Positions 42,649 through 51,893 of a stretch of 64,000 nucleotides of DNA are shown piece after piece. How positions within the stretch are numbered: position 1 is the first letter of the stretch; the number at the start of each line of letters is the position of its first letter. The notes under the pieces are model-generated. The model worked only from the letters and a program-made list of their open reading frames with translations, searched no databases and had not been told where the DNA came from. The stretch covers positions 1 through 64,000 of the forward strand of contig JBFWUT010000006.1 in NCBI GenBank assembly GCA_050247135.1, read 5' to 3'. Source of the stretch: Berkiella sp050247135 (GTDB lineage: Bacteria; Pseudomonadota; Gammaproteobacteria; Berkiellales; Berkiellaceae). Position numbers and translations under genes: made by a program.

Positions 42649-42657
42649 GAATCAAAC

Positions 42658-43482
42658 CTATAAATATGCGGCACACAAGCCCACTGCTCCTAAACTCCCT
42701 TGTGCTTTTTCTGCCTCACTCTCTTCGAGTGTATACCAGGTAGGATCTTGTTCATTTCCTAGTACAAAAAAATGCGCATTGCTTACCACAAATTTGTGGT
42801 TAGCCAAAAGCTCGCTGAGCTCTTTAACCGCAAAGAGTGTTAATTGCTTTGGGATATGATGATTGGGATGTTCATTCTGAACTTTGCCATGATCTAAAAT
42901 GGCATCGGTGTCCTCAAAATAGCCAGGATAAGGGATATTCTTTTGGACATTCTCAATATAGACCGGCAAAACTTTTTCGGCATAGATTTTACTATGCGGT
43001 GAGACTGTGGTGATATAAAGTCGCCCACCCTTTTTAAGTGCCCCTTTAGCCCAATTTAAAAAGGCCTCAATTTCAGCTGGCGTCAAAAAATGCAATACCT
43101 TATCGATTAGAATCGCATCGTAAGTATGTTTGACTTGCGGAAGATCGACAGGAGCATGACCATGCAAAAATGTAATACGATCATCTTGCCCGCATTGCTC
43201 TTTAAGCCGCTTAGCTAATAGTGCCAAGTGTTGCTTCTCAGTATCCATGGCAGTGTACTTAGCAATACCACGCTTTAAAAACGCCAACGGTACATTGCCA
43301 AATCCACAACCAATTTCTAAAACATGGTGGTTAACTTTAGCTTCATTATCAATAAAAGCCTGGGTCATTGGGGTGAAGCTATAGAACACATAACCCATCT
43401 GATTGAATGTGGCTGAACGATTCAGGGGCAGTATAGGAGGTTCAATGGTACAATGAGATAAGAGTTCTTCGAAGGTTAACAT
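42658..43482 (-). CDS. Class I SAM-dependent methyltransferase
   Basis: Motif I, VLEIGCGFGNVPLAF (about 53-67), and the acidic residue after the second strand (AMDTEKQHL) bind SAM. AILIDKVLHFLTPAE and GGRLYITTVSPHS correspond to motifs II-III. At 274 aa it is a methyltransferase type 11/12 protein of unknown substrate. No signal peptide. It is convergent with the AdoMetDC-like gene and stands alone. Confidence 0.8.
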   Translation of the reverse strand: MLTFEELLSHCTIEPPILPLNRSATFNQMGYVFYSFTPMTQAFIDNEAKVNHHVLEIGCGFGNVPLAFLKRGIAKYTAMDTEKQHLALLAKRLKEQCGQDDRITFLHGHAPVDLPQVKHTYDAILIDKVLHFLTPAEIEAFLNWAKGALKKGGRLYITTVSPHSKIYAEKVLPVYIENVQKNIPYPGYFEDTDAILDHGKVQNEHPNHHIPKQLTLFAVKELSELLANHKFVVSNAHFFVLGNEQDPTWYTLEESEAEKAQGSLGAVGLCAAYL

Positions 43483-43509
43483 AATGACTCCTATTTTAAT
43501 GAATCACTT

Positions 43510-43530
43510 GGGCATCTTATTGCGATGCCC
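43510..43530. terminator. Small hairpin between minus-strand genes
   Basis: GGGCATC pairs with GATGCCC around a 7-base loop, 13 bases beyond the stop of 43543-44268. No clear T run. Confidence 0.4.
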
Positions 43531-43542
43531 ATTCGGGGACGT

Positions 43543-44268
43543 TTAATTTGGTTTATACACCTGTTGAGATTTTTCTGGCTCCGGTGAATTAGCAGGAGTC
43601 GGTATTTTGGGGTCTCGAGTCCTACCATGTGCATTGAGAATTGCCACTTGTTCTAGGTCTAATGCTACCAAAATAGCTTCTAAATCATTTATCGTGTCTG
43701 TTACTTGCGGTTTAGTTGGCAAATGCCAATCCACATTCGTTAATAGATTTATCCCCGTATTTAAGGGTGACTGATGCCAAGCTTCACGAATCGCATCAAA
43801 AAAATGCCAACTACCATTATTGTCTAGTAGTTCATCTTCATGATCAGCTAAAAAGCATTCCCATGGTGTTAATGGCACTAGTTCATCTTCTTCGATACGC
43901 AGCAGCTTCATCCCTTCATCAGTATATGACACTGGGTGCCCCATTCCTGGGTGTTTTTCGCTGGTGGCTACAACTCTTCTTTTAAAATGTTCAGGATTGA
44001 CATCTGGTGCAACTAATTGTATGAGATCTCGAGATTTTAACGTAACTTTGTAATTGATTTTCGAATTTGCTTGCTCAATATCTTTATGAACAACTGATTC
44101 CAGTAAAAAACCACCATCTTGACCTTCCTCTAACGTAGCCAACATCGTACCACTCCACAAGCTTCGCCTATTGGCAAATGATGCGCTACAAAGTAAATCC
44201 ATGAATATTTCACGAACGCGAAATTGGGGTGTTGTTGGTGTGTTTAAGACACTTTCTATTATCATCAT
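43543..44268 (-). CDS. Hypothetical protein, 241 aa, with overlapping short frame at its start
   Basis: The product is acidic and soluble-looking, with no known domain; it has WECFLADHEDELLDNN and a proline-rich end (PTPANSPEPEKSQQVYKP). The best ribosome site, GAGGAG, sits three bases ahead of an ATG at about 44276 that opens a different 21-codon frame. The long frame's own ATG at 44268 lies about 11 bases from that site. So either the spacing is long, or a short leader peptide precedes and overlaps the gene. Confidence 0.55.
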   Translation of the reverse strand: MMIIESVLNTPTTPQFRVREIFMDLLCSASFANRRSLWSGTMLATLEEGQDGGFLLESVVHKDIEQANSKINYKVTLKSRDLIQLVAPDVNPEHFKRRVVATSEKHPGMGHPVSYTDEGMKLLRIEEDELVPLTPWECFLADHEDELLDNNGSWHFFDAIREAWHQSPLNTGINLLTNVDWHLPTKPQVTDTINDLEAILVALDLEQVAILNAHGRTRDPKIPTPANSPEPEKSQQVYKPN

Positions 44269-44441
44269 TTGTCATGATCTCCTCTTTTCTGACGCCAAAT
44301 ATCATACATTAATTGCCCGTGTGAATACACTCTAGTGAAACTACAACAATATATGTGGATGACCACTAAGCTAATACGCTAGTTAAACACAGAGGAATAG
44401 AGGTAAACTAACTGAAGAACATCTCTTTGTCCGGTGAGACC

Positions 44442-45017
44442 ATGGCAAAAGTTATCGTTTTCGAACACCTCTCAACTGATGGCTATTTTATGGATGAAGA
44501 TGGCGATATCAGCTGGACAAAAAACAATCACGACCCCCAATTCAATGAATTCACGAGTGATAATATTAAGCAAGGAGGCATTTTAGTTTTCGGTAGAATC
44601 ACCTATGAACTCATGGCTAGATATTGGCCAACCCCTGAAGCATTTGAATCTTTTCCTGATGTCGCGCTGAGTATGAATAATCTGCCTAAAATTGTTTTCT
44701 CAAAAACCCTTAGGGAAGCTACTTGGTCCAATACCCATATCATTCATCGTGATTTACTGGGACAAATGCAGAAATTGAAAGAGGAATCTAAATCAGACAT
44801 CGTCATCCTGGGCAGTGGTTCTGTGGTCGCGCAAGTAACATCTTCTGATGTCATTGACGAATATCAATTTATCTATAACCCGATCATACTCGGTTCAGGA
44901 CGCACCCTGTTTGATGGGGTTCACGAAAATACCTATTTGAAATTACTTGAAAGCAAAGCATTCCAAAATGGTAAAGTCTTTGTTCGCTATAAAGCCATGC
45001 GTTCTCCACGAAAATAG
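44442..45017 (+). CDS. RibD C-terminal/dihydrofolate reductase-like protein
   Basis: The start at 44442 (MAKVIVFEHLSTDGYF) follows GGTGAG. The DHFR-like fold shows LSTDGYFMDEDGD, then GGILVFGRITYELMARYW (GR-TYE is diagnostic of the RibD_C group), VILGSGSVVAQ and IYNPIILGSGRTLFDG. These small NADPH-binding proteins are annotated as 'dihydrofolate reductase family', but most are not true DHFRs. Cytosolic; substrate unknown. Monocistronic. Confidence 0.85.
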   Translation: MAKVIVFEHLSTDGYFMDEDGDISWTKNNHDPQFNEFTSDNIKQGGILVFGRITYELMARYWPTPEAFESFPDVALSMNNLPKIVFSKTLREATWSNTHIIHRDLLGQMQKLKEESKSDIVILGSGSVVAQVTSSDVIDEYQFIYNPIILGSGRTLFDGVHENTYLKLLESKAFQNGKVFVRYKAMRSPRK

Positions 45018-45126
45018 GATTTAGCAGAGATCTTCCTGACAAGATTAAGTTTTAATTTTGTTCATTTTGCTTCATCATTGAGCGCTTGGTAAACTAACTG
45101 CCCTTTTATATCGTAAGAGAATTCCT

Positions 45127-45840
45127 ATGCTGCAGATGCACCCACTTATTTTTACTGAATTAAAAAAATGCTTAGATATCGTTCTTTTAGAGACGAGTCG
45201 TTTTAACCCTCATTTAGTACCTGATAGTTATCGTTTCGTCACCCGAGGATTGTTAGCTGAACTTAATGGTCAACTCGAAAATGCAAAACAGCTCTATTTA
45301 CAGAGCATACATCCCATTGCTTTCCAACGTTATCATACTTTGAACTCTGTTACTCAACACTATCCCTTACCACGACCTGTAGTCGAATTTTCAGGTAGTT
45401 ATAGACCCATTCATTTTTACTATAAACCCGCAGTAGTCAATACGACAGCTACGCCAGTCACAGCACCGAAGGTTGTTCCTCAAGAACAGCGCTTAACCCC
45501 AACGAGTAACAAGCAACTTAAGTTTATCCCTTATAACCCTAAACCAAATGGATCTCTTTCCTCTGGGGAAGAAAAGCTGTTGCTTAAGTTACATGAATTG
45601 AATCAAGCAAATAGGACAAAGCCCTCATTCGCTACAGTCGCACGATCATTAAAACGCGTTGAATCATCCATTATTGACATGTATGTGGATTTATATGATC
45701 GCAAAATTTTAGGAAAATGGCCTAAATTAACTAAATTGGGTCAAACAATCGTTGATGAATTAATCTCAAAAAATGCTCAAGTAAAGCAAACAGAGCCTAA
45801 AAGAGATTATAGAATGGGATTCAAGCACATTCTTAATTAG
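45127..45840 (+). CDS. Hypothetical protein with possible C-terminal winged helix, 237 aa
   Basis: Residues 1-80 are helical; 80-135 form a proline/threonine-rich linker. Residues about 140-225 (GEEKLLLKLHELNQANRTKP, then SFATVARSLKRVESSIIDMY) look like a helix-turn-helix with a following wing, and may bind DNA. The TKLGQTIVDEL end fits a final helix. No family is named. It is convergent with the SDR gene, sharing a hairpin. Confidence 0.5.
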   Translation: MLQMHPLIFTELKKCLDIVLLETSRFNPHLVPDSYRFVTRGLLAELNGQLENAKQLYLQSIHPIAFQRYHTLNSVTQHYPLPRPVVEFSGSYRPIHFYYKPAVVNTTATPVTAPKVVPQEQRLTPTSNKQLKFIPYNPKPNGSLSSGEEKLLLKLHELNQANRTKPSFATVARSLKRVESSIIDMYVDLYDRKILGKWPKLTKLGQTIVDELISKNAQVKQTEPKRDYRMGFKHILN

Positions 45841-45843
45841 AAA

Positions 45844-45864
45844 TGGTGCCTTACCAAGGCACCA
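45844..45864. terminator. Shared hairpin at convergent gene ends
   Basis: TGGTGCCTT and AAGGCACCA pair around three bases. The hairpin lies directly after the plus-strand stop and includes the stop codon of the minus-strand SDR gene, so it could serve both genes. Confidence 0.5.
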
Positions 45865-46540
45865 CTTCGCCATTGTAGCGAAAAAACATCACTTCCCCTG
45901 GAGCGGGTTGATAGTTGCGAATAACTTTTCGCATGCCTCGGATACTATCAGCCGGTTCTGTGGTCGCTTCACTGCCACCCATACGGGTTTTAACCCAGCC
46001 AGGATGCAATAGTAAAACTCTGATCCCTTGTGGAGCCAAATCGATCCCTGCACTTTTCATCAACATGTTCAGAGCAGCTTTTGATGAGCGATAGCTATAA
46101 TAGCCACCACTGGTATTATCACTAATACTACCCATACTACTTGAAATATTTGCAATTAATTTACGTTGACTATTAGCTACATTTTGAGCAAACGCTTGTG
46201 CCATTTTGAGCGGCGCGACAGAATTGACTAAAAAAGTCTGATTAAACGCATCCATCGAGATGTTTTCGAGATCTTCTTCTTTTTCTAGCATTCCGGCATT
46301 GTTCAGTAGAATATCGATAGGTTCTTTAATCTCATTGGCTAATGCTTGAATGCTATCGGGATCGGCAACATCTAGCGTGTAGATTTGAATATTGGCATGT
46401 TCATTTTGTAAAGCTTGTAACTCTTGTGCTTCTTTAGGATGCCTGCAACAAGCGAATATCTTAGCCCCTTCTTCTGCATATTGGCGAACAAACTCTAAAC
46501 CTAAACCTCGATTAGCACCGGTAATAAGAATCGTATCCAT
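45851..46540 (-). CDS. Short-chain dehydrogenase/reductase
   Basis: The NAD(P)-binding motif TGANRGLG (7-14), the NNAG motif (about 80-83), a catalytic serine in NISSSMGS and the YYSYRSSKAALN pair (Y-x-x-x-K) are all present. LHPGWVKTRMGG follows, as in carbonyl-reductase-like SDRs (the YciK/CsgA-like type). At 229 aa it is normal. Likely a cytosolic NADPH-dependent carbonyl reductase; substrate unknown. Confidence 0.88.
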   Translation of the reverse strand: MDTILITGANRGLGLEFVRQYAEEGAKIFACCRHPKEAQELQALQNEHANIQIYTLDVADPDSIQALANEIKEPIDILLNNAGMLEKEEDLENISMDAFNQTFLVNSVAPLKMAQAFAQNVANSQRKLIANISSSMGSISDNTSGGYYSYRSSKAALNMLMKSAGIDLAPQGIRVLLLHPGWVKTRMGGSEATTEPADSIRGMRKVIRNYQPAPGEVMFFRYNGEVVPW

Positions 46541-46669
46541 AATAATTTTCCCTTTACTATTGATTTAGTTTAAATCGAGATAACTAGGTGCCTAACAAAT
46601 ATAAAAGCATTGACCTCATACTTGAACCGATCTAGTGTTAAAAGTGTGATCAGCAAAGGATATTGCGCC

Positions 46670-47089
46670 ATGCTTAACTTATTTACACGAATTGCCCATT
46701 CGTGGTCTCAAAAGCCGCCAAACGCCTTATCCTTAACAGACACCCCTTTCACTCTCGTTGAAAATAGTCATTGTTATCATAGAGAACCTGATCTTGAGTA
46801 TCAAGTGCAGCTCAAACTTAGCGAAGATGATGAACATCGTCGTCTCTATCAAATCTCTCAACTGCAAGGCTTTATGGTAGATGGTAAGAACGTTCTTTAC
46901 GAAACACATTTAGGCAGTCTTGAATTATTCAAGCATTCTTCTAAAATTTGGCTCCGATGGAGCAATACGTTATTTGAACTTTCACTCAATGAACTTAACC
47001 ACTTTATCAATGCATTTGAAAATGCCTATGATAAATTGTCACCTGATTTTGCTAGCACTTTGTGGAAGCGTGCCAAACAAAAACCGTAA
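46670..47089 (+). CDS. Hypothetical protein, 139 aa
   Basis: The ATG at 46670 has AAAGGA about 9 bases upstream; the frame is open 20 codons earlier. The chain is soluble-looking and alpha/beta (LQGFMVDGKNVLYETHLGSL), with acidic LSEDDEHRR. No signal peptide or known domain. Neighbours give no clue. Confidence 0.5.
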   Translation: MLNLFTRIAHSWSQKPPNALSLTDTPFTLVENSHCYHREPDLEYQVQLKLSEDDEHRRLYQISQLQGFMVDGKNVLYETHLGSLELFKHSSKIWLRWSNTLFELSLNELNHFINAFENAYDKLSPDFASTLWKRAKQKP

Positions 47090-47285
47090 AATCACTCAGA
47101 TGTAACTACATGTTATTTGACCGTTCATTTTCGCAATATCAGCATATGCAACTTTAAATTTCACCATTTCTGAAATTTTTGGAGTAAAATAAGGCTTATA
47201 TGTGTTATCTAGGTTGATTAATTCAGTTATCTTTGGGAGAATGGCGACCTTCCCCTATTTTGAGTTAATACAAAGGAGCCAAGTT

Positions 47286-47741
47286 GTGATCAAGAAAAAA
47301 ATTGCTACTTTGCTGATAGTTTTACTAACCACCCCAATGTGCATTGCGAACACAACCATAGAAAAATCACATCCCTGCACGATGAAAGATCTCGCGGTCA
47401 TGTGTGAAAACGGTGACAAAGTCAATTTAGATGTCGTCAGTAGCACGGATCAAAGAGGTGAAGTGTTTTTAAATATCAACACCCAAGATGGCAATGTGGG
47501 TAATTATTTACTACTGTATATTGATAATAGTAAAAAGCCTGAAGTGCTGCGAGTTGAAAAGGGCACGAATACGGTTAATGTCTCAAAAGGGGCTTTCGTT
47601 CCGCGAAATATCATTATGAAATTGCGCAGTGCCTCATCAGTTCGCTTTGAAATCGGCATGCAAAAGCGTTCACCTATTTCAGGCTCTTTAAGCCAAACCC
47701 ATTTTGAATGGTTACAACGATTCGGCAAAGTGTGCTACTAA
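47286..47741 (+). CDS. Small exported protein, unknown function, GTG start
   Basis: I choose GTG at 47286 because AAAGGAG lies seven bases upstream and the first 20 residues then form a signal peptide (IKKKIATLLIVLLTTPMCIA). Longer starts bury the signal inside the chain. The mature part, about 130 residues, is beta-rich with a cysteine pair (HPCT, VMCE) near its N-terminus and another cysteine at the end. No family is recognised; periplasmic or secreted. Confidence 0.65.
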   Translation: MIKKKIATLLIVLLTTPMCIANTTIEKSHPCTMKDLAVMCENGDKVNLDVVSSTDQRGEVFLNINTQDGNVGNYLLLYIDNSKKPEVLRVEKGTNTVNVSKGAFVPRNIIMKLRSASSVRFEIGMQKRSPISGSLSQTHFEWLQRFGKVCY

Positions 47742-47749
47742 TACCATTC

Positions 47750-47777
47750 GCGAGCTATCAATAAGTTGATAGCTCGC
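47750..47777 (+). terminator. 12-bp hairpin after exported-protein gene
   Basis: GCGAGCTATCAA and TTGATAGCTCGC form a perfect 12-bp stem with a TAAG loop, 9 bases past the stop. There is no T run, so it may be a transcript-stabilising hairpin or a weak terminator. Confidence 0.5.
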
Positions 47778-47908
47778 ATCGCTGCATATTCACTTATTAT
47801 TCATAACTTCCACACATTTATTTATTGAATGCCTTTTTTCCTGACATGACATCTTACTTAGAAATCACTATATTACCTAACTAAATTGTTTTTAGTTGAG
47901 GTTAATTC

Positions 47909-49570
47909 ATGTATCAAGGTCCAACACCTGCCGAATTAGAATTCTTTAAATATAAAGCGTTGATTATGAAAGTGATAGAAAAGAAAGCTACTGCTGATGA
48001 ATTTCAATATTTACTCGATTATTTAACGCCTGATAAATTACGCTTACGTGATGCGCAAGGTCAAAATCTACTTTATTGGGTCATTTTTGCGGCGGATGTC
48101 AATGCCCCGCACCTATTCATCGAAATATGGAAAAAATATCAAGCATCATTAACATTAGATGATTTCCGCCCTCTTGAAGCCAATAAGGGCCGCCAGCAAT
48201 CTCCGCTTTACTTATTGGCTTCTATGGCCAAAGTGAACAATTTTTTTCAAGTAGTTTGGAATCGATTCAAACCCTCCTTTAAGGTTAATGATCTGAGCGA
48301 TTATGTGAAAAGCTTTGATGGAAATGTCACAACGGTATTAGGATTTATTGCAGATGCAGCGATGGTTAAGCCACAGCTGCTTAGTGAAATTTTTGAATGT
48401 TTTCATTTAGTATTAACTCAATCAATGCTGTATTCTAGGCACTATTACATCGCCAGCTCTCAAAAATCTCCCATTCATTCCATCATCGAAGCAACAGTAA
48501 CCGGCAAGCTAGATCCGAGAATATTGCGTTTTTGTGGGTCACAAATAATATATAGGGAGGAAGATTTAGACGATTTACCCGAAGCTTACCAAATGAGTTC
48601 TGGTAGCATGAAAAATATTGTAAAAAACATCACTCCAGCAGGTGAAATAGAAGCTATTCAGCTTGAAAAATTGATTGAGAAAAAAATGGCATTTTTAAAA
48701 GCACTTCGCGCTGTAAAAAATAATCCTGCAATGAATGCTGTCAATCTGATTCTTTTAGCACGTGAAGCAACAAAAGCGGGTTTTTATGCAGCATTTCCAA
48801 CTCTAGCGCGCATTTTTAACAATGTAATCGAAACACGATGGTCATTAGATGCTGCCAGAGAAATACCAAAAGAATATTGTTCAATTGATAAATTTCAAAT
48901 AAGCGTCTGCCGCTATTATGAGAATCAATTGAAATACGATAGAACAGACGAAATATCCACCAGATTTTTAACTATAGCTCTAGAATCTGCCTTAAAAATT
49001 GAAGATATTGCCACACGAAATCGTATCATTCAAAGATTTGCACATGTTTTTATCAATAAAGTATTGCTTGCTCCTAACCAACCAGGACCTATGCCAGATA
49101 ATCTATTAGCGTTGATGAACTCCAAAACACCCGTTGAGTGGTGTGTGATGAAGGTGAAAGCCCGTAGACTTGAACTTATGGAGTCCGCGGTTACACCCCC
49201 TCTACCAGCCGTGACAGCACCGGCTATCGCGGCTAAGCCATTACCTCACGTGGCAACTCCAGCAGCCATGGCTAACCCAGGAGCTTCTGTCGCCAAATCC
49301 CTGCCTTCGGCTAAACCAATGCCGCCTTTGGTAATGCCAACTGCTATGGCTAAGCCCATACCGCCAGTCTTAAAACCCACTGTCGTAGGTAAACCGACAG
49401 CAAAATCTGCCCCTGTGGCGACAATTAAACCTGCTACCCAACCTGTACCCCGCCAAGAAGCCGAGGCTATAGTCAGCTTATTTGCATTGAGTTTAGCAAA
49501 ACCTGCCGCAGTGACCAGTGCATCATCTGGTGAGATTGCGAAGCAGCAGGCTAAAAGAGCTAAGAAATAA
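47909..49570 (+). CDS. Ankyrin-like protein with proline/alanine-rich tail (553 aa)
   Basis: The N-terminal part carries ankyrin-like units: DAQGQNLLYWVIFAA followed by HLFIEIWKKYQASLTLDDF, and RQQSPLYLLASMAKVNNFF followed by VVWNRFKPSFKVNDL, resembling the units in 19936-21894. Residues about 425-525 are a low-complexity linker of [AK]-P-x-P steps (AKPMPPLVMPTAMAKPIPPV). The end is short and basic. No signal peptide. Likely paralogous to the other ankyrin-like protein; an effector role is inferred. A strong terminator follows. Confidence 0.6.
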   Translation: MYQGPTPAELEFFKYKALIMKVIEKKATADEFQYLLDYLTPDKLRLRDAQGQNLLYWVIFAADVNAPHLFIEIWKKYQASLTLDDFRPLEANKGRQQSPLYLLASMAKVNNFFQVVWNRFKPSFKVNDLSDYVKSFDGNVTTVLGFIADAAMVKPQLLSEIFECFHLVLTQSMLYSRHYYIASSQKSPIHSIIEATVTGKLDPRILRFCGSQIIYREEDLDDLPEAYQMSSGSMKNIVKNITPAGEIEAIQLEKLIEKKMAFLKALRAVKNNPAMNAVNLILLAREATKAGFYAAFPTLARIFNNVIETRWSLDAAREIPKEYCSIDKFQISVCRYYENQLKYDRTDEISTRFLTIALESALKIEDIATRNRIIQRFAHVFINKVLLAPNQPGPMPDNLLALMNSKTPVEWCVMKVKARRLELMESAVTPPLPAVTAPAIAAKPLPHVATPAAMANPGASVAKSLPSAKPMPPLVMPTAMAKPIPPVLKPTVVGKPTAKSAPVATIKPATQPVPRQEAEAIVSLFALSLAKPAAVTSASSGEIAKQQAKRAKK

Positions 49571-49599
49571 GCAAAGTACTCAACCAAGCTAACGAAATC

Positions 49600-49634
49600 A
49601 CAGGGCATTGCACTTTTTCTATGCCCTGTTTTTA
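49600..49634 (+). terminator. Rho-independent terminator
   Basis: ACAGGGCAT and ATGCCCTGT form a 9-bp stem with a 12-base loop, followed at once by TTTTT. It ends the 47909-49570 transcript. Confidence 0.85.
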
Positions 49635-49691
49635 ATCGTGCTTGAGTAAAATGACTTCAAATAATAGATTCACGCCCCATAGTGCTTTCTG

Positions 49692-50195
49692 TCATGAAAT
49701 ATCATCAAATAGTAAGGCCATGCAAATTAAATCTTCATATTTGCCATCAATGCGCACTGCTTTTTTCTTTTTACCCTCTACTTCAAATCCCAATTTATGG
49801 TAAAGCAACGCAGCCCCATGATTAGACTCAAAAACAGAAAGCTCAATGCGGGTTAACCCCTTTTGTTTGGCTTTATCTAAAGCGGCGCGCATCAGTGCTT
49901 CGCCTATACCCTGGCCACGAAACTCTTTTAATACACCAACACCCAGTTCCCCACAATGAGCATAAGATTGTCTGTGTAACGAGCTAATGTCACACCAACC
50001 TATTACCTTATCATTGCTAATAGCGACCACTTGTGGCCAACCACCCTCGATATTCTCTTTCACAAAGTCATAAGACATTTGCAAGGGTGGGCCTTCCAGA
50101 AAGGCGAGATATTTACGCTCGCGAGCAACGCTATCGACCGCGGCGTGAAAGCCTTTGACGTGATCAAGGGTAATGGGGATGATTTGATAGTCCAT
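49692..50195 (-). CDS. GNAT-family N-acetyltransferase
   Basis: The acetyl-CoA-binding motif is GVGVLKEFRGQGIGEALMRA (about 87-106, with the R/Q-x-x-G-x-G/A signature), followed by LTRIELSVFESNHGAALLYHKLGFEVEG, shown here as ELSVFESNHGAALLYHKLGF. The length (167 aa) is typical. Acts in the cytosol; the substrate may be an amine, a protein N-terminus or an antibiotic. Close to RimI/L-type and phosphinothricin-type acetyltransferases. Confidence 0.85.
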   Translation of the reverse strand: MDYQIIPITLDHVKGFHAAVDSVARERKYLAFLEGPPLQMSYDFVKENIEGGWPQVVAISNDKVIGWCDISSLHRQSYAHCGELGVGVLKEFRGQGIGEALMRAALDKAKQKGLTRIELSVFESNHGAALLYHKLGFEVEGKKKKAVRIDGKYEDLICMALLFDDIS

Positions 50196-50271
50196 TGTTT
50201 ATCACTTGCGCATTCTATGAATTGAACAGTTAACTTATTTAATTAAAGCTGCAATGTCAACATTCGCACTT

Positions 50272-50334
50272 CCCCTCTCCCGTTACGGGAGAGGGTGCCG
50301 CGCCGTAGTGTAACGAAGGCGGGCGGGTGAGGGT
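50272..50334. repeat. Dispersed palindromic repeat of the CCCTCTCCC/GGGAGAGGG type
   Basis: CCCCTCTCCCG and CGGGAGAGGG face each other, followed by a GCGGGTGAGGGTC tail. This layout is a common intergenic repeat in many proteobacteria. It lies between the GNAT gene and the end of the Fic gene and appears once in this window. Confidence 0.6.
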
Positions 50335-50342
50335 CATCTTGG

Positions 50343-51893
50343 TTATCTAAACACACTTCTATACTTCTCTTCTATCGCCCTCACTTCTTCTTCAGTTAGG
50401 GATTCAAATTCCTTTTCTCTGGCCCGTTTTGACAGCGTGCCGTTTTCTTGCTGCAAAAAGCGAATGAGCAAGTTCACCAGACGATCGGGCATTTCGATAT
50501 AGCTTTGAATAAAGCTTTTCATTTCATCGTATTTTTGTAAAAAATCGATTTCTTTAGGGATCACTTCTTCGATGGTTTCTTTAATGCATGAAAATAAAAA
50601 CTCTGCCTGTTTGGTCGCATCGAAATATCGATAAAGATCGATAGTGTCATTTAACACTTCCACATTGTTCTTATGCGTGGGACGCCATTTAATATATTTC
50701 AAGCGCGGTGCTGAATAGCTTTCTAACACCAACAGGTATTCTTTAAGCCTATCTAAAATCACGGCCGATACCGGAAACACCATCCCTTCTGGGGTAAAAC
50801 CTTTTTCAGCCAGGGCATGGTGAATAATGTAACGATGCAGCCGCCCATTACCATCTTCAAAGGGGTGAATAAAAACAAAACCAAATGCCGTTACGGTAGC
50901 GGCCAATACGGCATGGAAATCGGCCTCTTTTAATAAATTATCGGTTTCAATTAACCCATCCATGAGTTTTTCGATGTCTTGATGACGCGCTGAAATATGC
51001 ACCGGGATCGGTTGATTAGTGGCTCTATCATGCTCGCCAATAAAGCCCCCCTCAATACGATAACCCGGATGAGTATAACGAAAATCAGCGATCACGATTT
51101 CTTGTAAGCGCAATAATTCTTCGTGCGATAAAGGATGAAGGCCCGCTTGGCCAATCGCTTTGCCCCAGCGCTCAGCTCGATTTTGCGGCGGGTTTTCACC
51201 TTCAATAGCATAAGAAGCTTTAGAATCTTTAAGTAATAAAAAATTGGCAGCACGCATAAACAAATCAGGGTGGATGCGTTTTAGCTCTACTTTGGCAACG
51301 GTGTTCAAATGGCTGTTGATGTATTCTTCCAACAGTGGCGTTTTACGGATTAAAGGACAAAAATGTCGCACGCCAGGCAAATTATTATTCACCCGTTGTC
51401 GTATTGAACGCCGATTGGGGCCTGTATATTGAAGCTTGGCATCCACCACATCGACAAAGTTCATTTTAGTGTCTTGGATATCGGGAATATCCAGTTTTTC
51501 ATCCATCAACCATTCATATAAAAACCAAATACGACGGCTGTAACTCCCCCAGGCTTCAGATGTGACAATCTGTTCAACCTCGGCCTTGGGAGCCGCTTTA
51601 AAGAGCGCTGATAAGACGCTTAAATTGACCCCCTCATATTTAAGGGCAAACACTAAGTGCGCTTGCAGGCTGTCCTGGGGCCGATGCTTGGGGGTAAACA
51701 TGAGCCAGCGATCATTTTGATAGCGTTTGTGCTTGTGACTGATGGCACAGAGTTCGTCTGGTAAGGGGACTTCGAGTTGATATGCACTGATTAGAGCAGC
51801 ATAACCAGCCAGCTGTACTTCCTTTTCAGGAAGGTAAAGCCCATGAAAGACGTCTGCAATACGATAAAATGGACTGCTCTTTTCGATCTTCAT
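50343..51893 (-). CDS. Fic-domain protein, class II with N-terminal inhibitory motif
   Basis: The Fic active-site motif is complete: HPFEDGNGRLHR at 343-354, with catalytic H343. Fic enzymes move AMP (or another phosphate-containing group) onto protein hydroxyls. At 227-232, SYAIEG matches the [S/T]-x-x-x-E-[G/N] inhibitory helix located N-terminal to the Fic core, defining class II; E231 would block ATP binding until displaced. The N-terminal 200 residues may be a targeting or winged-helix region. The gene stands alone, with six copies of a 16-base repeat over its promoter and start. The target is unknown, host or self. Confidence 0.85.
   Translation of the reverse strand: MKIEKSSPFYRIADVFHGLYLPEKEVQLAGYAALISAYQLEVPLPDELCAISHKHKRYQNDRWLMFTPKHRPQDSLQAHLVFALKYEGVNLSVLSALFKAAPKAEVEQIVTSEAWGSYSRRIWFLYEWLMDEKLDIPDIQDTKMNFVDVVDAKLQYTGPNRRSIRQRVNNNLPGVRHFCPLIRKTPLLEEYINSHLNTVAKVELKRIHPDLFMRAANFLLLKDSKASYAIEGENPPQNRAERWGKAIGQAGLHPLSHEELLRLQEIVIADFRYTHPGYRIEGGFIGEHDRATNQPIPVHISARHQDIEKLMDGLIETDNLLKEADFHAVLAATVTAFGFVFIHPFEDGNGRLHRYIIHHALAEKGFTPEGMVFPVSAVILDRLKEYLLVLESYSAPRLKYIKWRPTHKNNVEVLNDTIDLYRYFDATKQAEFLFSCIKETIEEVIPKEIDFLQKYDEMKSFIQSYIEMPDRLVNLLIRFLQQENGTLSKRAREKEFESLTEEEVRAIEEKYRSVFR

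Noticed and set aside
50272..50334. CCCTCTCCC repeat as the Fic terminator
   Set aside because: The layout is that of a dispersed proteobacterial repeat and no T run follows the stem.
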